Below the pieces are notes generated by a model. It had not been told where the DNA came from and did not search any database. It saw only the letters and a list, made by a program, of their open reading frames with translations. Position numbers and translations under genes: made by a program. From DTU064 sp045588245 (GTDB taxonomy: Bacteria > Bacillota > Clostridia > Oscillospirales > CAG-272), in NCBI GenBank assembly GCA_045588245.1, contig JAZNDW010000043.1, forward strand, positions 34,251 to 98,250: 64,000 bases of DNA, read 5' to 3'. Numbering within the stretch: the stretch's first letter is position 1; each line of letters begins with the position of its first letter. Positions 24,790-32,537 of this stretch are shown here, one piece after another.

Positions 24790-26238
24790 ATGGATAACAC
24801 TAATACTGTCGGCGGTACTTACCCCGAACGTATCCGCAAAAGGCTGCCCGTCATCATAACCGTCCTCACCGTTATACAGCCGTTACTTGACGTCATCTCA
24901 TATTTTGTCGTAAAGCTTGGCTTCGGCAACCCACTGACGCTCGCTCTGAGACTGTTTTTGCTCGTCGTTATTTTCTCCCTCGGCTACGTGACGGCGCAAA
25001 ACAAAGCCCCCTATTACGTTCTTTCCGCGATCCTGCTTTGTTTGACAGTATGCCACTGCGCCGTATGCTTCCTCTACGGCTACACATCTCCCCTGACCGA
25101 TATAGCAAATCTGATCCGTATATATTCGCTTCCGATCGTAACGCTATCGTTTATCTCGTTTTTTTCGTGCGACAGAACGGCGCTTCACGCCGTTAAAAAG
25201 GCGATTTTGGTGTGTCTGTTTATCATCGCTGCCGTTGCGACGGCAAGCGTCGTCACGGGGACGAATCCCTACACGTACGCAAACAAATCGATCGGCATCA
25301 TCGGCTGGTTTTCCAACACAAACTCGCAAAGCGCGATCCTTTCTATGACGATACCCGTAGCCGTCGCATATATGCTTGAACGATCGGCAGAAAAACGCAC
25401 CGCCTCCCGAACCGCCGCCTTCGTCGGGGTGACCTTGCTCGGCGGCGCAATGCTCTACCTTTTCGCAACGCGGCTCGCGTATGCGTCCTTACTCGGGACG
25501 ATGGCGGTATTTGCCGCCGCTTGCCTCATCATAGGACGCACAAACAAAATTAATATGACAAAAACGGCTGTGTTCTTTGTGCTGTGTGCCGTTTTGACGC
25601 TGTGTCTGTTTACCGTTTCTCCAATGGTAAAAAATCAGACTCTCGTCATGGAAAACGCTGAAAAAAAGCAGCTCCATATCGACTCACTCGTTGCCGACAG
25701 TAACGGAGAGGGCGTTGAAGCACTGCGCGAAGCGTACGAGTATTATCTGCCCGGGCTCACGCACCGCTTCGGACTCGAGCGTACCGCCGAGCTCTACGAC
25801 TACTCTACCGACGTATACGACATCGCTGACGTTCGTCGCATGAAGATCTCATACTGTGAGATGCTCTTTACTGACCGTCCGCTCTCACGGATATTCGGCT
25901 TACCGTTGACAGAGCTTTACTACCTTGACGCAAGCTACGACGTTGAAAACGATTTTCACGGCATCTATTATCTTTGCGGTACCGTCGGACTTGCGCTCAT
26001 GCTCTCGTTTTTTGCCGTATTCATTGTCCGTGCCGTCCGTACACTTGCCGCCGATTTCAAACATTATTTCACAGTAGAAGCCGTCGGCTTTTACTGTGCC
26101 CTCGTTTGCGGTACCGTTCACGCATACTTCACCGCAAGCGTGCTTCGCCGCCCGAACGCAAGCTTTTATCTTGCTCTTATACTCGCCGCCATCTACGTTA
26201 TCTTCACAAAGTCGGGCGGCAAAGAAAAAAGTAAATGA
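24790..26238 (+). CDS. O-antigen-ligase-like polymerase, first paralogue
   Basis: 482 residues with about ten to twelve membrane segments. An extracytoplasmic loop (about residues 285-380) is followed by a YDVENDFHGIYYLCGTVGL block, the conserved histidine region of Wzy/WaaL-type glycan polymerases and ligases. FSNTNSQSAIL in the middle is shared with the next gene. It probably polymerises or attaches a wall or capsular polymer. The ATG at 24790 has AGAGGGACGG upstream. The frame opens 21 bases earlier at 24769 without a ribosome site. First gene of the operon. Confidence 0.8.
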   Translation: MDNTNTVGGTYPERIRKRLPVIITVLTVIQPLLDVISYFVVKLGFGNPLTLALRLFLLVVIFSLGYVTAQNKAPYYVLSAILLCLTVCHCAVCFLYGYTSPLTDIANLIRIYSLPIVTLSFISFFSCDRTALHAVKKAILVCLFIIAAVATASVVTGTNPYTYANKSIGIIGWFSNTNSQSAILSMTIPVAVAYMLERSAEKRTASRTAAFVGVTLLGGAMLYLFATRLAYASLLGTMAVFAAACLIIGRTNKINMTKTAVFFVLCAVLTLCLFTVSPMVKNQTLVMENAEKKQLHIDSLVADSNGEGVEALREAYEYYLPGLTHRFGLERTAELYDYSTDVYDIADVRRMKISYCEMLFTDRPLSRIFGLPLTELYYLDASYDVENDFHGIYYLCGTVGLALMLSFFAVFIVRAVRTLAADFKHYFTVEAVGFYCALVCGTVHAYFTASVLRRPNASFYLALILAAIYVIFTKSGGKEKSK

Positions 26239-26248
26239 GGTCCACACA

Positions 26249-27757
26249 ATGAAAACGATACGTGAATATACATCGCGCCTCATACCGCACCTGCCCAAAG
26301 TAACGTTTGCGCTGTTCATTTTACAGCCCATAGTTGACGTTATGTCGTTCTGGGTCGTAAAGCTCGGTGTCGGCAATACCGTCACCCTCGCTTTACGTAT
26401 GCTTATGCTCGCCGTAACAGTACTCATCGGCTTTGCCGTTTCCGAAAAGAAAACGGTATATTATATTGCCGCCCTGATCTCCGTCTTCATCGGTGCAGGT
26501 CACATTTTTGCGGCATGGCAGTTCGGGTACACCAATATTTTCACCGACATGACAAACTATATCCGCGTGCTTAATATGCCGTGGACCACCATCGCGCTCA
26601 TATCCTGCATCAAAGCGAACCGCGACTGCTACGGCGCGATAAAAAGCGGTATACTTACCTGCTTACTTATTATTTTCTCCGTGCAGATACTCGCTGTTGC
26701 TACGGGCACGGAGCCGCACACCTACAAAGACGGAGCGGGATACATCGGATGGTTTTCCAACACAAATTCGCAAAGCTCCATTCTCACCGTTACCGCTCCC
26801 GTAGCCATCGCATGGCTGTATCGCCGCCGCGGACTTAAAAGCCCCCTGTTTTGGTTCACCCTTATCGGTACCTTTGCTGCCATGTACTTTTTCGGCACAC
26901 GCCTCTCTTACGCAGGCATGATCGCCATGTTCTTCGGGCTTGGCGGCTCCATTATTATAATCAACCCCAAAGATTGGAACCGTGCGGCTGCATTTTTGCT
27001 GGCAGGTGTTGCCGTTCTTGCCCTCATGCCGACATCCCCGATGATGAAGCATCAGGAACAGTATTACGGCGTACAGACCGACCGTCAGGAAAATATCGAC
27101 AGTATGCTCGACGCATCGACAACCGATGCTCCCGCAACGGACACGACAGACACAACATCTCCCGACACAGAAACACCCGAAACGAGCGCCCCCGTCCCTC
27201 CTGCCGAGCCGACAAAAGAGGAGCTCATACTCCGTCTTACACCTATCTATGAATTTTACGCTGCCGATTTCGTTGAGATATTCGGTGCGGAACAGACGAT
27301 AGAAATGTTCGATTACACCACCGACATCTTAAAAATCACCGCAACACGCCCCAAAAAGCTCATTTTTGCGAAACTTTTGATGGAAAATTCACCACCGTCC
27401 TCCCTTTTCTTCGGAGTTGAGCTGGCACGTTTTACCGTCAACGGCAACATTTACGACGTTGAAAACGATCTGCACGGCGTATATTATCTTTACGGTGCCG
27501 TCGGACTTCTGGCTATGCTTGCCTTTATCTTCTATTTTATTTTCCTCATCATCCGCGCGCTTTGTAAAGATCCTAAGCGATATTTCTCCCTTGACGCGGC
27601 TTCGTGGGGCATCGCCCTCATTATGTGTCTCGGGCACGTTTACTGTACGGCAGGCGTACTTCGCCGTCCGAGCGCCGCGTTTTATCTTGCCGCGATATTC
27701 GCTGCGGTATACTATCTGACCGTCCTTCACGATTACGAAAGCGGCAGTGAGGTCTGA
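26249..27757 (+). CDS. O-antigen-ligase-like polymerase, second paralogue with Pro/Thr-rich loop
   Basis: 502 residues, the same fold as the previous gene and probably a tandem duplicate. LQPIVDVMSFWVVKLG, YIGWFSNTNSQSSIL and YDVENDLHGVYYLYGAVGL match it position by position. It differs by an insert of about 50 residues rich in Thr, Pro, Asp and Glu in the large outer loop (about residues 285-335). Starting at the ATG at 26249 leaves GAGG 9 bases upstream and an 10-base gap to the previous stop. The open frame to 26096 overlaps the previous gene and is not used. Confidence 0.8.
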   Translation: MKTIREYTSRLIPHLPKVTFALFILQPIVDVMSFWVVKLGVGNTVTLALRMLMLAVTVLIGFAVSEKKTVYYIAALISVFIGAGHIFAAWQFGYTNIFTDMTNYIRVLNMPWTTIALISCIKANRDCYGAIKSGILTCLLIIFSVQILAVATGTEPHTYKDGAGYIGWFSNTNSQSSILTVTAPVAIAWLYRRRGLKSPLFWFTLIGTFAAMYFFGTRLSYAGMIAMFFGLGGSIIIINPKDWNRAAAFLLAGVAVLALMPTSPMMKHQEQYYGVQTDRQENIDSMLDASTTDAPATDTTDTTSPDTETPETSAPVPPAEPTKEELILRLTPIYEFYAADFVEIFGAEQTIEMFDYTTDILKITATRPKKLIFAKLLMENSPPSSLFFGVELARFTVNGNIYDVENDLHGVYYLYGAVGLLAMLAFIFYFIFLIIRALCKDPKRYFSLDAASWGIALIMCLGHVYCTAGVLRRPSAAFYLAAIFAAVYYLTVLHDYESGSEV

Positions 27758-27759
27758 CT

Positions 27760-28737
27760 ATGCGATACTCCGTTATCATTCCCGTTTATAACGTAGCCGA
27801 TTATCTCTGCCGCTCGATAGATTCCGTTCTCGCAAACGACACCTCCGACGCCGAGATCATTATCGTTGACGACGGCTCAACGGACGGTATATCCGCCTCA
27901 ATCTGCGACGAATACGGCAAACGATACCCTGAGCTCATCCGCGTTATCCACCAGGAAAACCGCGGACTCGGCGGTGCACGAAACACCGCCATCGACGTCG
28001 CCCGCGGTGATTATCTGTTCTTCCTTGATTCAGATGATACCATAGCTCCCGACACACTTTCGGTGATCGGCGGCGTCATAGACCACCACCGCCCCGACAT
28101 AGCCGCCTTCGGCTTTGCAGGCGACGACGGTGAAGGGACGTTATCGCCTGTGCCCGTGTCAGCACCGATTTTCGACAAACCGTTCACGCTGCCCGAGCAT
28201 CCGCAATATTTACTGTCGTTGCCGAGCGTATGGCAGCGCGCGTGGCGGCGCGCTCTGTTCACCGAAAACGGGATCCGCTTCCCCGAACGTGTCTGGTATG
28301 AGGATATCCGAACGACCGTCAAGCTTTTTGCCGCCGCCGAATCCATCGTTGTAACGGATCGCTGTTTATATAGATATTTACAGCGTTCGGGCTCGATCAT
28401 GAACTCCTCCGCACTCGACCGTAACCTTGAAATAACGTGGGCATTTGACGATATCATTTCCTGGTACCGCGAGCATGGACTGTACGAAAAATATAAAGAT
28501 ACACTTACACGCCTGGCTATCGATCACGTTTTTCTTGCCGCCACCGTACGCGTCGCGCGGGCATCACCGAAGTCACCGCTTCTGGCACAGCTTTACGGCT
28601 ATATGGAGCGCACCTTCCCCGACTTTGCCGAAAATCCGCTTCTGTCGGAGCTTTCGTTTTTACATAAACTGCTCTTTTTCCTAATTAAGAATAAGCGATA
28701 CGGAGCTGTGAATTTTCTCTTTAGGCTTAAGGGCTGA
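27760..28737 (+). CDS. Glycosyltransferase family 2
   Basis: 325 residues with the GT-A fold: SVIIPVYNVADYL, IIIVDDGSTDG, ENRGLGGARNTA and the DXD-like FFLDSDD metal site. A second motif, VWYEDIRTTVKLF, carries the catalytic-base ED. C-terminal residues 230-325 are helical, without clear membrane segments. It transfers a sugar from a nucleotide donor to a lipid-linked intermediate at the inner face of the membrane. It starts two bases after the previous stop. Confidence 0.92.
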   Translation: MRYSVIIPVYNVADYLCRSIDSVLANDTSDAEIIIVDDGSTDGISASICDEYGKRYPELIRVIHQENRGLGGARNTAIDVARGDYLFFLDSDDTIAPDTLSVIGGVIDHHRPDIAAFGFAGDDGEGTLSPVPVSAPIFDKPFTLPEHPQYLLSLPSVWQRAWRRALFTENGIRFPERVWYEDIRTTVKLFAAAESIVVTDRCLYRYLQRSGSIMNSSALDRNLEITWAFDDIISWYREHGLYEKYKDTLTRLAIDHVFLAATVRVARASPKSPLLAQLYGYMERTFPDFAENPLLSELSFLHKLLFFLIKNKRYGAVNFLFRLKG

Positions 28738-28773
28738 ACATGTTGTAGTTCCCGAAGAAAGGAGACCGTCGCC

Positions 28774-30051
28774 ATGAGCAAAAAATCTCCCGCGTCATCA
28801 CGCGGAAACTTATTTAAGAACACCGTAATGCTGACCGTGCTTCAGCTTTCAACGTACGTTCTTGCGCTCGCCGCCGTCCCGTACGAAACACGTGTGCTCG
28901 GCCCCGAAGCATACGGCGTGCTCGGCGTTGCAAGCGCCGTTATGGTATACTTCAGCCTCGTGATGGACTTCGGTTTTCTTCTCTCCGCAACGGCAGACGT
29001 CGCAGACAAAAGAGACAGCACGAACGAGCTTCGGCGTATTCTTTCCTCCGTCACAGCCGCCAAGCTGCTCTTCGCCGTTGTTTCGGCTTTGATTTTGCTT
29101 ATACTGTGCTCCGTTATCCCCACGTGGACGGACAGACGGGGACTTTTGTTTTTGTTTTTCCTCGCCTCGGCGCTGTCAGTGCTTCTGCCCGATTACATGT
29201 ACCGCGGACTTGAGGACATGGCTGCCGTTACGCTCCGAACCGTTGTGATCAGAGCTTTTTTCACTGCGGCGATCTTCGTTTTCCTCCGTTCGCCCGACGA
29301 TATTTACGTCATTCCTCTTCTTAACATAATCGGCAACGGAGTTGCCGTTATCTTCTCGTACGTTGACCTACAACGCAGGTTCGACGTCCGCTTCACACGC
29401 ATCGGCATCGACAGTGTCTTTGATGCCGTGCGGCAATCATCCGTCTTTTTCTTCTCGCGTATCGCATCAACTGCGTACACGTCGCTTAATACCGTCATTC
29501 TCGACGTGATCGCCGCAGGCGGCGCTGTTACGGGATTTTACACGTCGGCGGACAAGCTCATAACGACGGGGAAGAATCTGCTTTCCCCGATTTCCGACAG
29601 CCTTTACCCTTATATGACGCGCAACCGTGATTATAAGCTCGTAAAGAAGCTGCTTTTCATCTCAACACCCGTGATCTTCGCTTTCTGCACCGTATTTTTC
29701 ATTTGGGCGGAGCCTCTTTGCCGTATTTTTTTCGGTGCCGAATACGGTCCTGCAGGTGACGTACTGCGCGCAATGCTTCCCGTTGGCATAATAACTCTGC
29801 CAAGCTACATTTTAGGCTTTCCGACGCTCACCGCCATGGGACTTCGCAAATACGCGAACTATTCCGTCATCTTCGGCTCGGTATTGCACGTCGTCAACCT
29901 CTTCATACTCTATATTACCGACAACATCCGTATGATAACCCTCGCCGCCCTCGTCAGCGTTGCCGAGCTTTCGATACTGTTGTTCCGCGTTGCCATTATC
30001 ATCAAGCACCGCCGTAAACTCACCGTCAAGGAGAGCGACACCAATGAGTAA
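28774..30051 (+). CDS. Polysaccharide flippase (Wzx/MATE-like)
   Basis: 425 residues, about twelve to fourteen membrane segments. It starts with NTVMLTVLQLSTYVL and PYETRVLGPEAYGVLG, typical of the polysaccharide-transport branch of the MOP exporters, and later has the PLLNIIGNG and GFYTSADKL motifs of Wzx. It would move lipid-linked repeat units across the membrane for the polymerases encoded upstream. AAAGGAG precedes the ATG. Its end overlaps the TagF-like gene by 8 bases. Confidence 0.88.
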   Translation: MSKKSPASSRGNLFKNTVMLTVLQLSTYVLALAAVPYETRVLGPEAYGVLGVASAVMVYFSLVMDFGFLLSATADVADKRDSTNELRRILSSVTAAKLLFAVVSALILLILCSVIPTWTDRRGLLFLFFLASALSVLLPDYMYRGLEDMAAVTLRTVVIRAFFTAAIFVFLRSPDDIYVIPLLNIIGNGVAVIFSYVDLQRRFDVRFTRIGIDSVFDAVRQSSVFFFSRIASTAYTSLNTVILDVIAAGGAVTGFYTSADKLITTGKNLLSPISDSLYPYMTRNRDYKLVKKLLFISTPVIFAFCTVFFIWAEPLCRIFFGAEYGPAGDVLRAMLPVGIITLPSYILGFPTLTAMGLRKYANYSVIFGSVLHVVNLFILYITDNIRMITLAALVSVAELSILLFRVAIIIKHRRKLTVKESDTNE

Positions 30052-31183
30052 TTTTATACGCAAGATACTGTCCGCAGCAACGTGGACACTCTTCCGCATA
30101 CCGCCGATCAAAAATAACAAAATCGTTTTTTCCAGCTTCAACGGCAAGGGCTACGGCGGCAATCCCAAAGCGATCGCTGAGGCACTCCTCGCGCTCGACA
30201 AGGATCACACCTTAGACCTCGTCTGGCTGACACAAAATAAAGATACCCCGCTGCCCGACCGTATACGTCCGTGCCGCACGGGAACACCGCAGTCCGTATA
30301 CGAGCTTTCAACGGCTCGCGTGTGGGTGAACGACAGCCGAAGCGGTGCGCTTTATAAGCGCGGCGGACAGTTTTATATGCAAACGTGGCACGGGTTTGCT
30401 CAAAAGCACATTGAGCGTGCCGTCGAAGCGATGCTGCCACGCTCCTACGTCAAGCAGTGTAAGCGAGACTCCGCCTTCACCGACGTCATTATCTCGGGCA
30501 GCGGATTTATGACCGAACTTCATAAGCGTGATTTCTGGTATTCGGGCGACGTTGCCGAATACGGCACACCTCGCTGCGACATTTTCTTTTGCGATAACGC
30601 GGCGCTCCGCGCCCGTGTTGCAGATACGCTCCTCTTCCCTTGTGACCGTAAGCTGTGCCTTTACGCGCCGACGTTCCGCGACGACCACAGCATCGACGCA
30701 TACAAACTCGACGTCAAGGACGTGCTTCAGGCTCTGCGCGCACGTTTCGGCGGAGAATGGAGTCTTTTGGTGCGGCTTCACCCGAACGTCGCGTCGCAGT
30801 CAGCGACGCTCTACGGCTATGACGGCGACACAGCCGTTGACGTGACTTCATATCCCGATATGCAGGAGCTGCTCGCCTCCGTTGACGTTTTGATAACGGA
30901 CTATTCCTCCTCCATGTTCGATTTCGCGCTGTCGGGCAAGCCCTGCCTGCTGTTCGCCACCGATATTCCCGAATACAGCAGCGGACGCGGATTCTATTTC
31001 CCCATAGATTCGCTGCCGTTTCCTCTTGCACGCAGCATGACGGAGCTCACGGATAACATAAGAAACTACGCCCCCGACAAAAGCGGCGGCGATTGGTGTC
31101 GTTTTTACAACGAAAACGGATTTTGCGAGGATGGCGGCGCCGCCCATCGCTGTGCGCTTTTGATTCTTGACCACATCAGATAA
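30044..31183 (+). CDS. CDP-glycerol glycerophosphotransferase family protein (TagB/TagF-like)
   Basis: 379 residues of the Glyphos_transf family, which builds poly(glycerol phosphate) or related polymers from CDP-glycerol. NKIVFSSFNGKGYGGNP, MQTWHGF with the catalytic histidine, YAPTFRDD, RLHPN and DVLITDYSSSMFDFAL with GRGFYF are all present. I use the ATG at 30044, which overlaps the flippase stop. The longer frame from 29960 lies inside the flippase gene. With tagD just downstream it indicates glycerol-phosphate decoration of the polymer. Confidence 0.92.
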   Translation: MSNFIRKILSAATWTLFRIPPIKNNKIVFSSFNGKGYGGNPKAIAEALLALDKDHTLDLVWLTQNKDTPLPDRIRPCRTGTPQSVYELSTARVWVNDSRSGALYKRGGQFYMQTWHGFAQKHIERAVEAMLPRSYVKQCKRDSAFTDVIISGSGFMTELHKRDFWYSGDVAEYGTPRCDIFFCDNAALRARVADTLLFPCDRKLCLYAPTFRDDHSIDAYKLDVKDVLQALRARFGGEWSLLVRLHPNVASQSATLYGYDGDTAVDVTSYPDMQELLASVDVLITDYSSSMFDFALSGKPCLLFATDIPEYSSGRGFYFPIDSLPFPLARSMTELTDNIRNYAPDKSGGDWCRFYNENGFCEDGGAAHRCALLILDHIR

Positions 31184-31212
31184 AAAACTCTACTTCACAT
31201 ACGGAGAACGAT

Positions 31213-31605
31213 ATGAAACGGGTTATCACTTACGGAACCTTTGATTTACTCCATTACGGACACATAAATCTTCTGCGGCGAGCAAAAGAGCTCGGGGATT
31301 ACCTGATCGTTGCACTTTCGACGGACGAGTTTAACCGCGTCGAAAAGAACAAAGTAAGCTATTTTCCATACGAGGAGCGCCGAGCTATGCTCGAAGCGAT
31401 CAGATACGTTGACCTCGTCGTTCCCGAGGAAACCTGGGAGCAAAAGCTTACCGACGTTGACAAATACGGCGTTGACGTTTTCGTTATAGGCGATGACTGG
31501 GAGGGCAAATTCGACTTTCTCAAGGAAAAATGCGAGGTCGTCTACCTCTCGCGCACGCCCGAAATTTCATCAAGCCGTATCAAATCCGATCTGCACGGAG
31601 AATAA
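31213..31605 (+). CDS. tagD: Glycerol-3-phosphate cytidylyltransferase
   Basis: 130 residues. Makes CDP-glycerol from CTP and glycerol 3-phosphate for the preceding transferase. The nucleotidyltransferase motif is TYGTFDLLHYGHINLL, with HYGH the catalytic HxGH. RTPEISSSRIK is the signature near the C terminus, and FVIGDDWEGKFDFL is typical of TagD. Last gene of the operon, followed by a terminator. Confidence 0.96.
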   Translation: MKRVITYGTFDLLHYGHINLLRRAKELGDYLIVALSTDEFNRVEKNKVSYFPYEERRAMLEAIRYVDLVVPEETWEQKLTDVDKYGVDVFVIGDDWEGKFDFLKEKCEVVYLSRTPEISSSRIKSDLHGE

Positions 31606-31613
31606 CAGCAAAC

Positions 31614-31643
31614 AAAAAACCGAGGCTGTGCCTCGGTTTTTTT
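31614..31643 (+). terminator. Terminator of the surface-polymer operon
   Basis: AAAACCGAGGC and GCCTCGGTTTT form an 11-base stem with a T run. Confidence 0.88.
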
Positions 31644-31672
31644 ATATCCGATCTCGCTATAGAACGGCTCGG

Positions 31673-32377
31673 TTATTCTTGCAGATACGAAAGTGCATCT
31701 TCGATCACGGTGTTCTTGTCGGCGCGCACGAGCGCAGCGTAATCCTCCCATGACGTGAGCTTTTCATCAAACGCCATCGCGCAGTGACGCGAGTTCGGCA
31801 GACCGTGGAAATCGGAGCCGCACGTGCGGTGCAATCCGTAGTGCTCGGCGAAAAATTCGCTTATCGCCGAATCCTTCGGCGTGCGGTTGACGGTACAGTT
31901 ATATACCTCCGCCGCGTCCACAAGACGCGGGAACAGGCGGACGAAAGGCACCCACGGTGCTTCACGGAAAGGATGCGCCTGAACGAGGAAGGCTCCCGCT
32001 GCCCTTGCACGTTCGCTGTATTCATTAACGCTCCAGCGGCAAACGTCGGGGTTGTCGAGCAACCATTCCGGTCCAAGCCCGTACGTCAGTATCTCCGTGC
32101 CTCCGTGACAGTATTCCCAGCCGAAGAAAACGTCAAGTCCGACCTCCTCACCGCGGCAGCGTGCGTTTTCGTAACCGCGCATGAAAAGACTGACGCGCTC
32201 CGCCCACGGCAAATCGCGCGGTACAGCACAGTTTCCGTTAAAAAAGTGGTCGGTGACAAAAATCCCCGTGTACCCAAGCGCTTTATAATAATCGACTGCA
32301 TCCGCACCCGAAATACGGGAGCACGCGCTACCTTCCTTCGTATGCAAATGTGCTTCGTACAAATACTTCTTTTCCAT
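31673..32377 (-). CDS. PHP-domain phosphoesterase-like protein
   Basis: 234 residues. The four PHP metal-binding motifs are in order: YEAHLHTKEGS at the N terminus, VTDHFF, a central FFGWEYCH with LVQAHPFRE, and GSDFHGLP near the C terminus. Relatives include histidinol-phosphate phosphatase and nucleoside or RNA phosphodiesterases. The substrate cannot be told from sequence. It has its own consensus promoter on the minus strand. Confidence 0.85.
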   Translation of the reverse strand: MEKKYLYEAHLHTKEGSACSRISGADAVDYYKALGYTGIFVTDHFFNGNCAVPRDLPWAERVSLFMRGYENARCRGEEVGLDVFFGWEYCHGGTEILTYGLGPEWLLDNPDVCRWSVNEYSERARAAGAFLVQAHPFREAPWVPFVRLFPRLVDAAEVYNCTVNRTPKDSAISEFFAEHYGLHRTCGSDFHGLPNSRHCAMAFDEKLTSWEDYAALVRADKNTVIEDALSYLQE

Positions 32378-32418
32378 AATATCGCCACCAATTATTATAA
32401 ATTTGATCTTACTACATT

Positions 32419-32447
32419 ATTTTACTGTCTATAAAGGTGTATGTCAA
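32419..32447 (-). promoter_or_regulatory. Sigma-A promoter of the PHP gene
   Basis: Minus strand: TTGACA (32447-32442), 17 bases, TAAAAT (32424-32419). Confidence 0.85.
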
Positions 32448-32537
32448 GCTGTGTTAATTATGAAAAACTATTTTAATCCCGACAAATATATGATACAATA
32501 TTATATAAGCATAATTTTTTAGTAGGAGGTGACGCAT

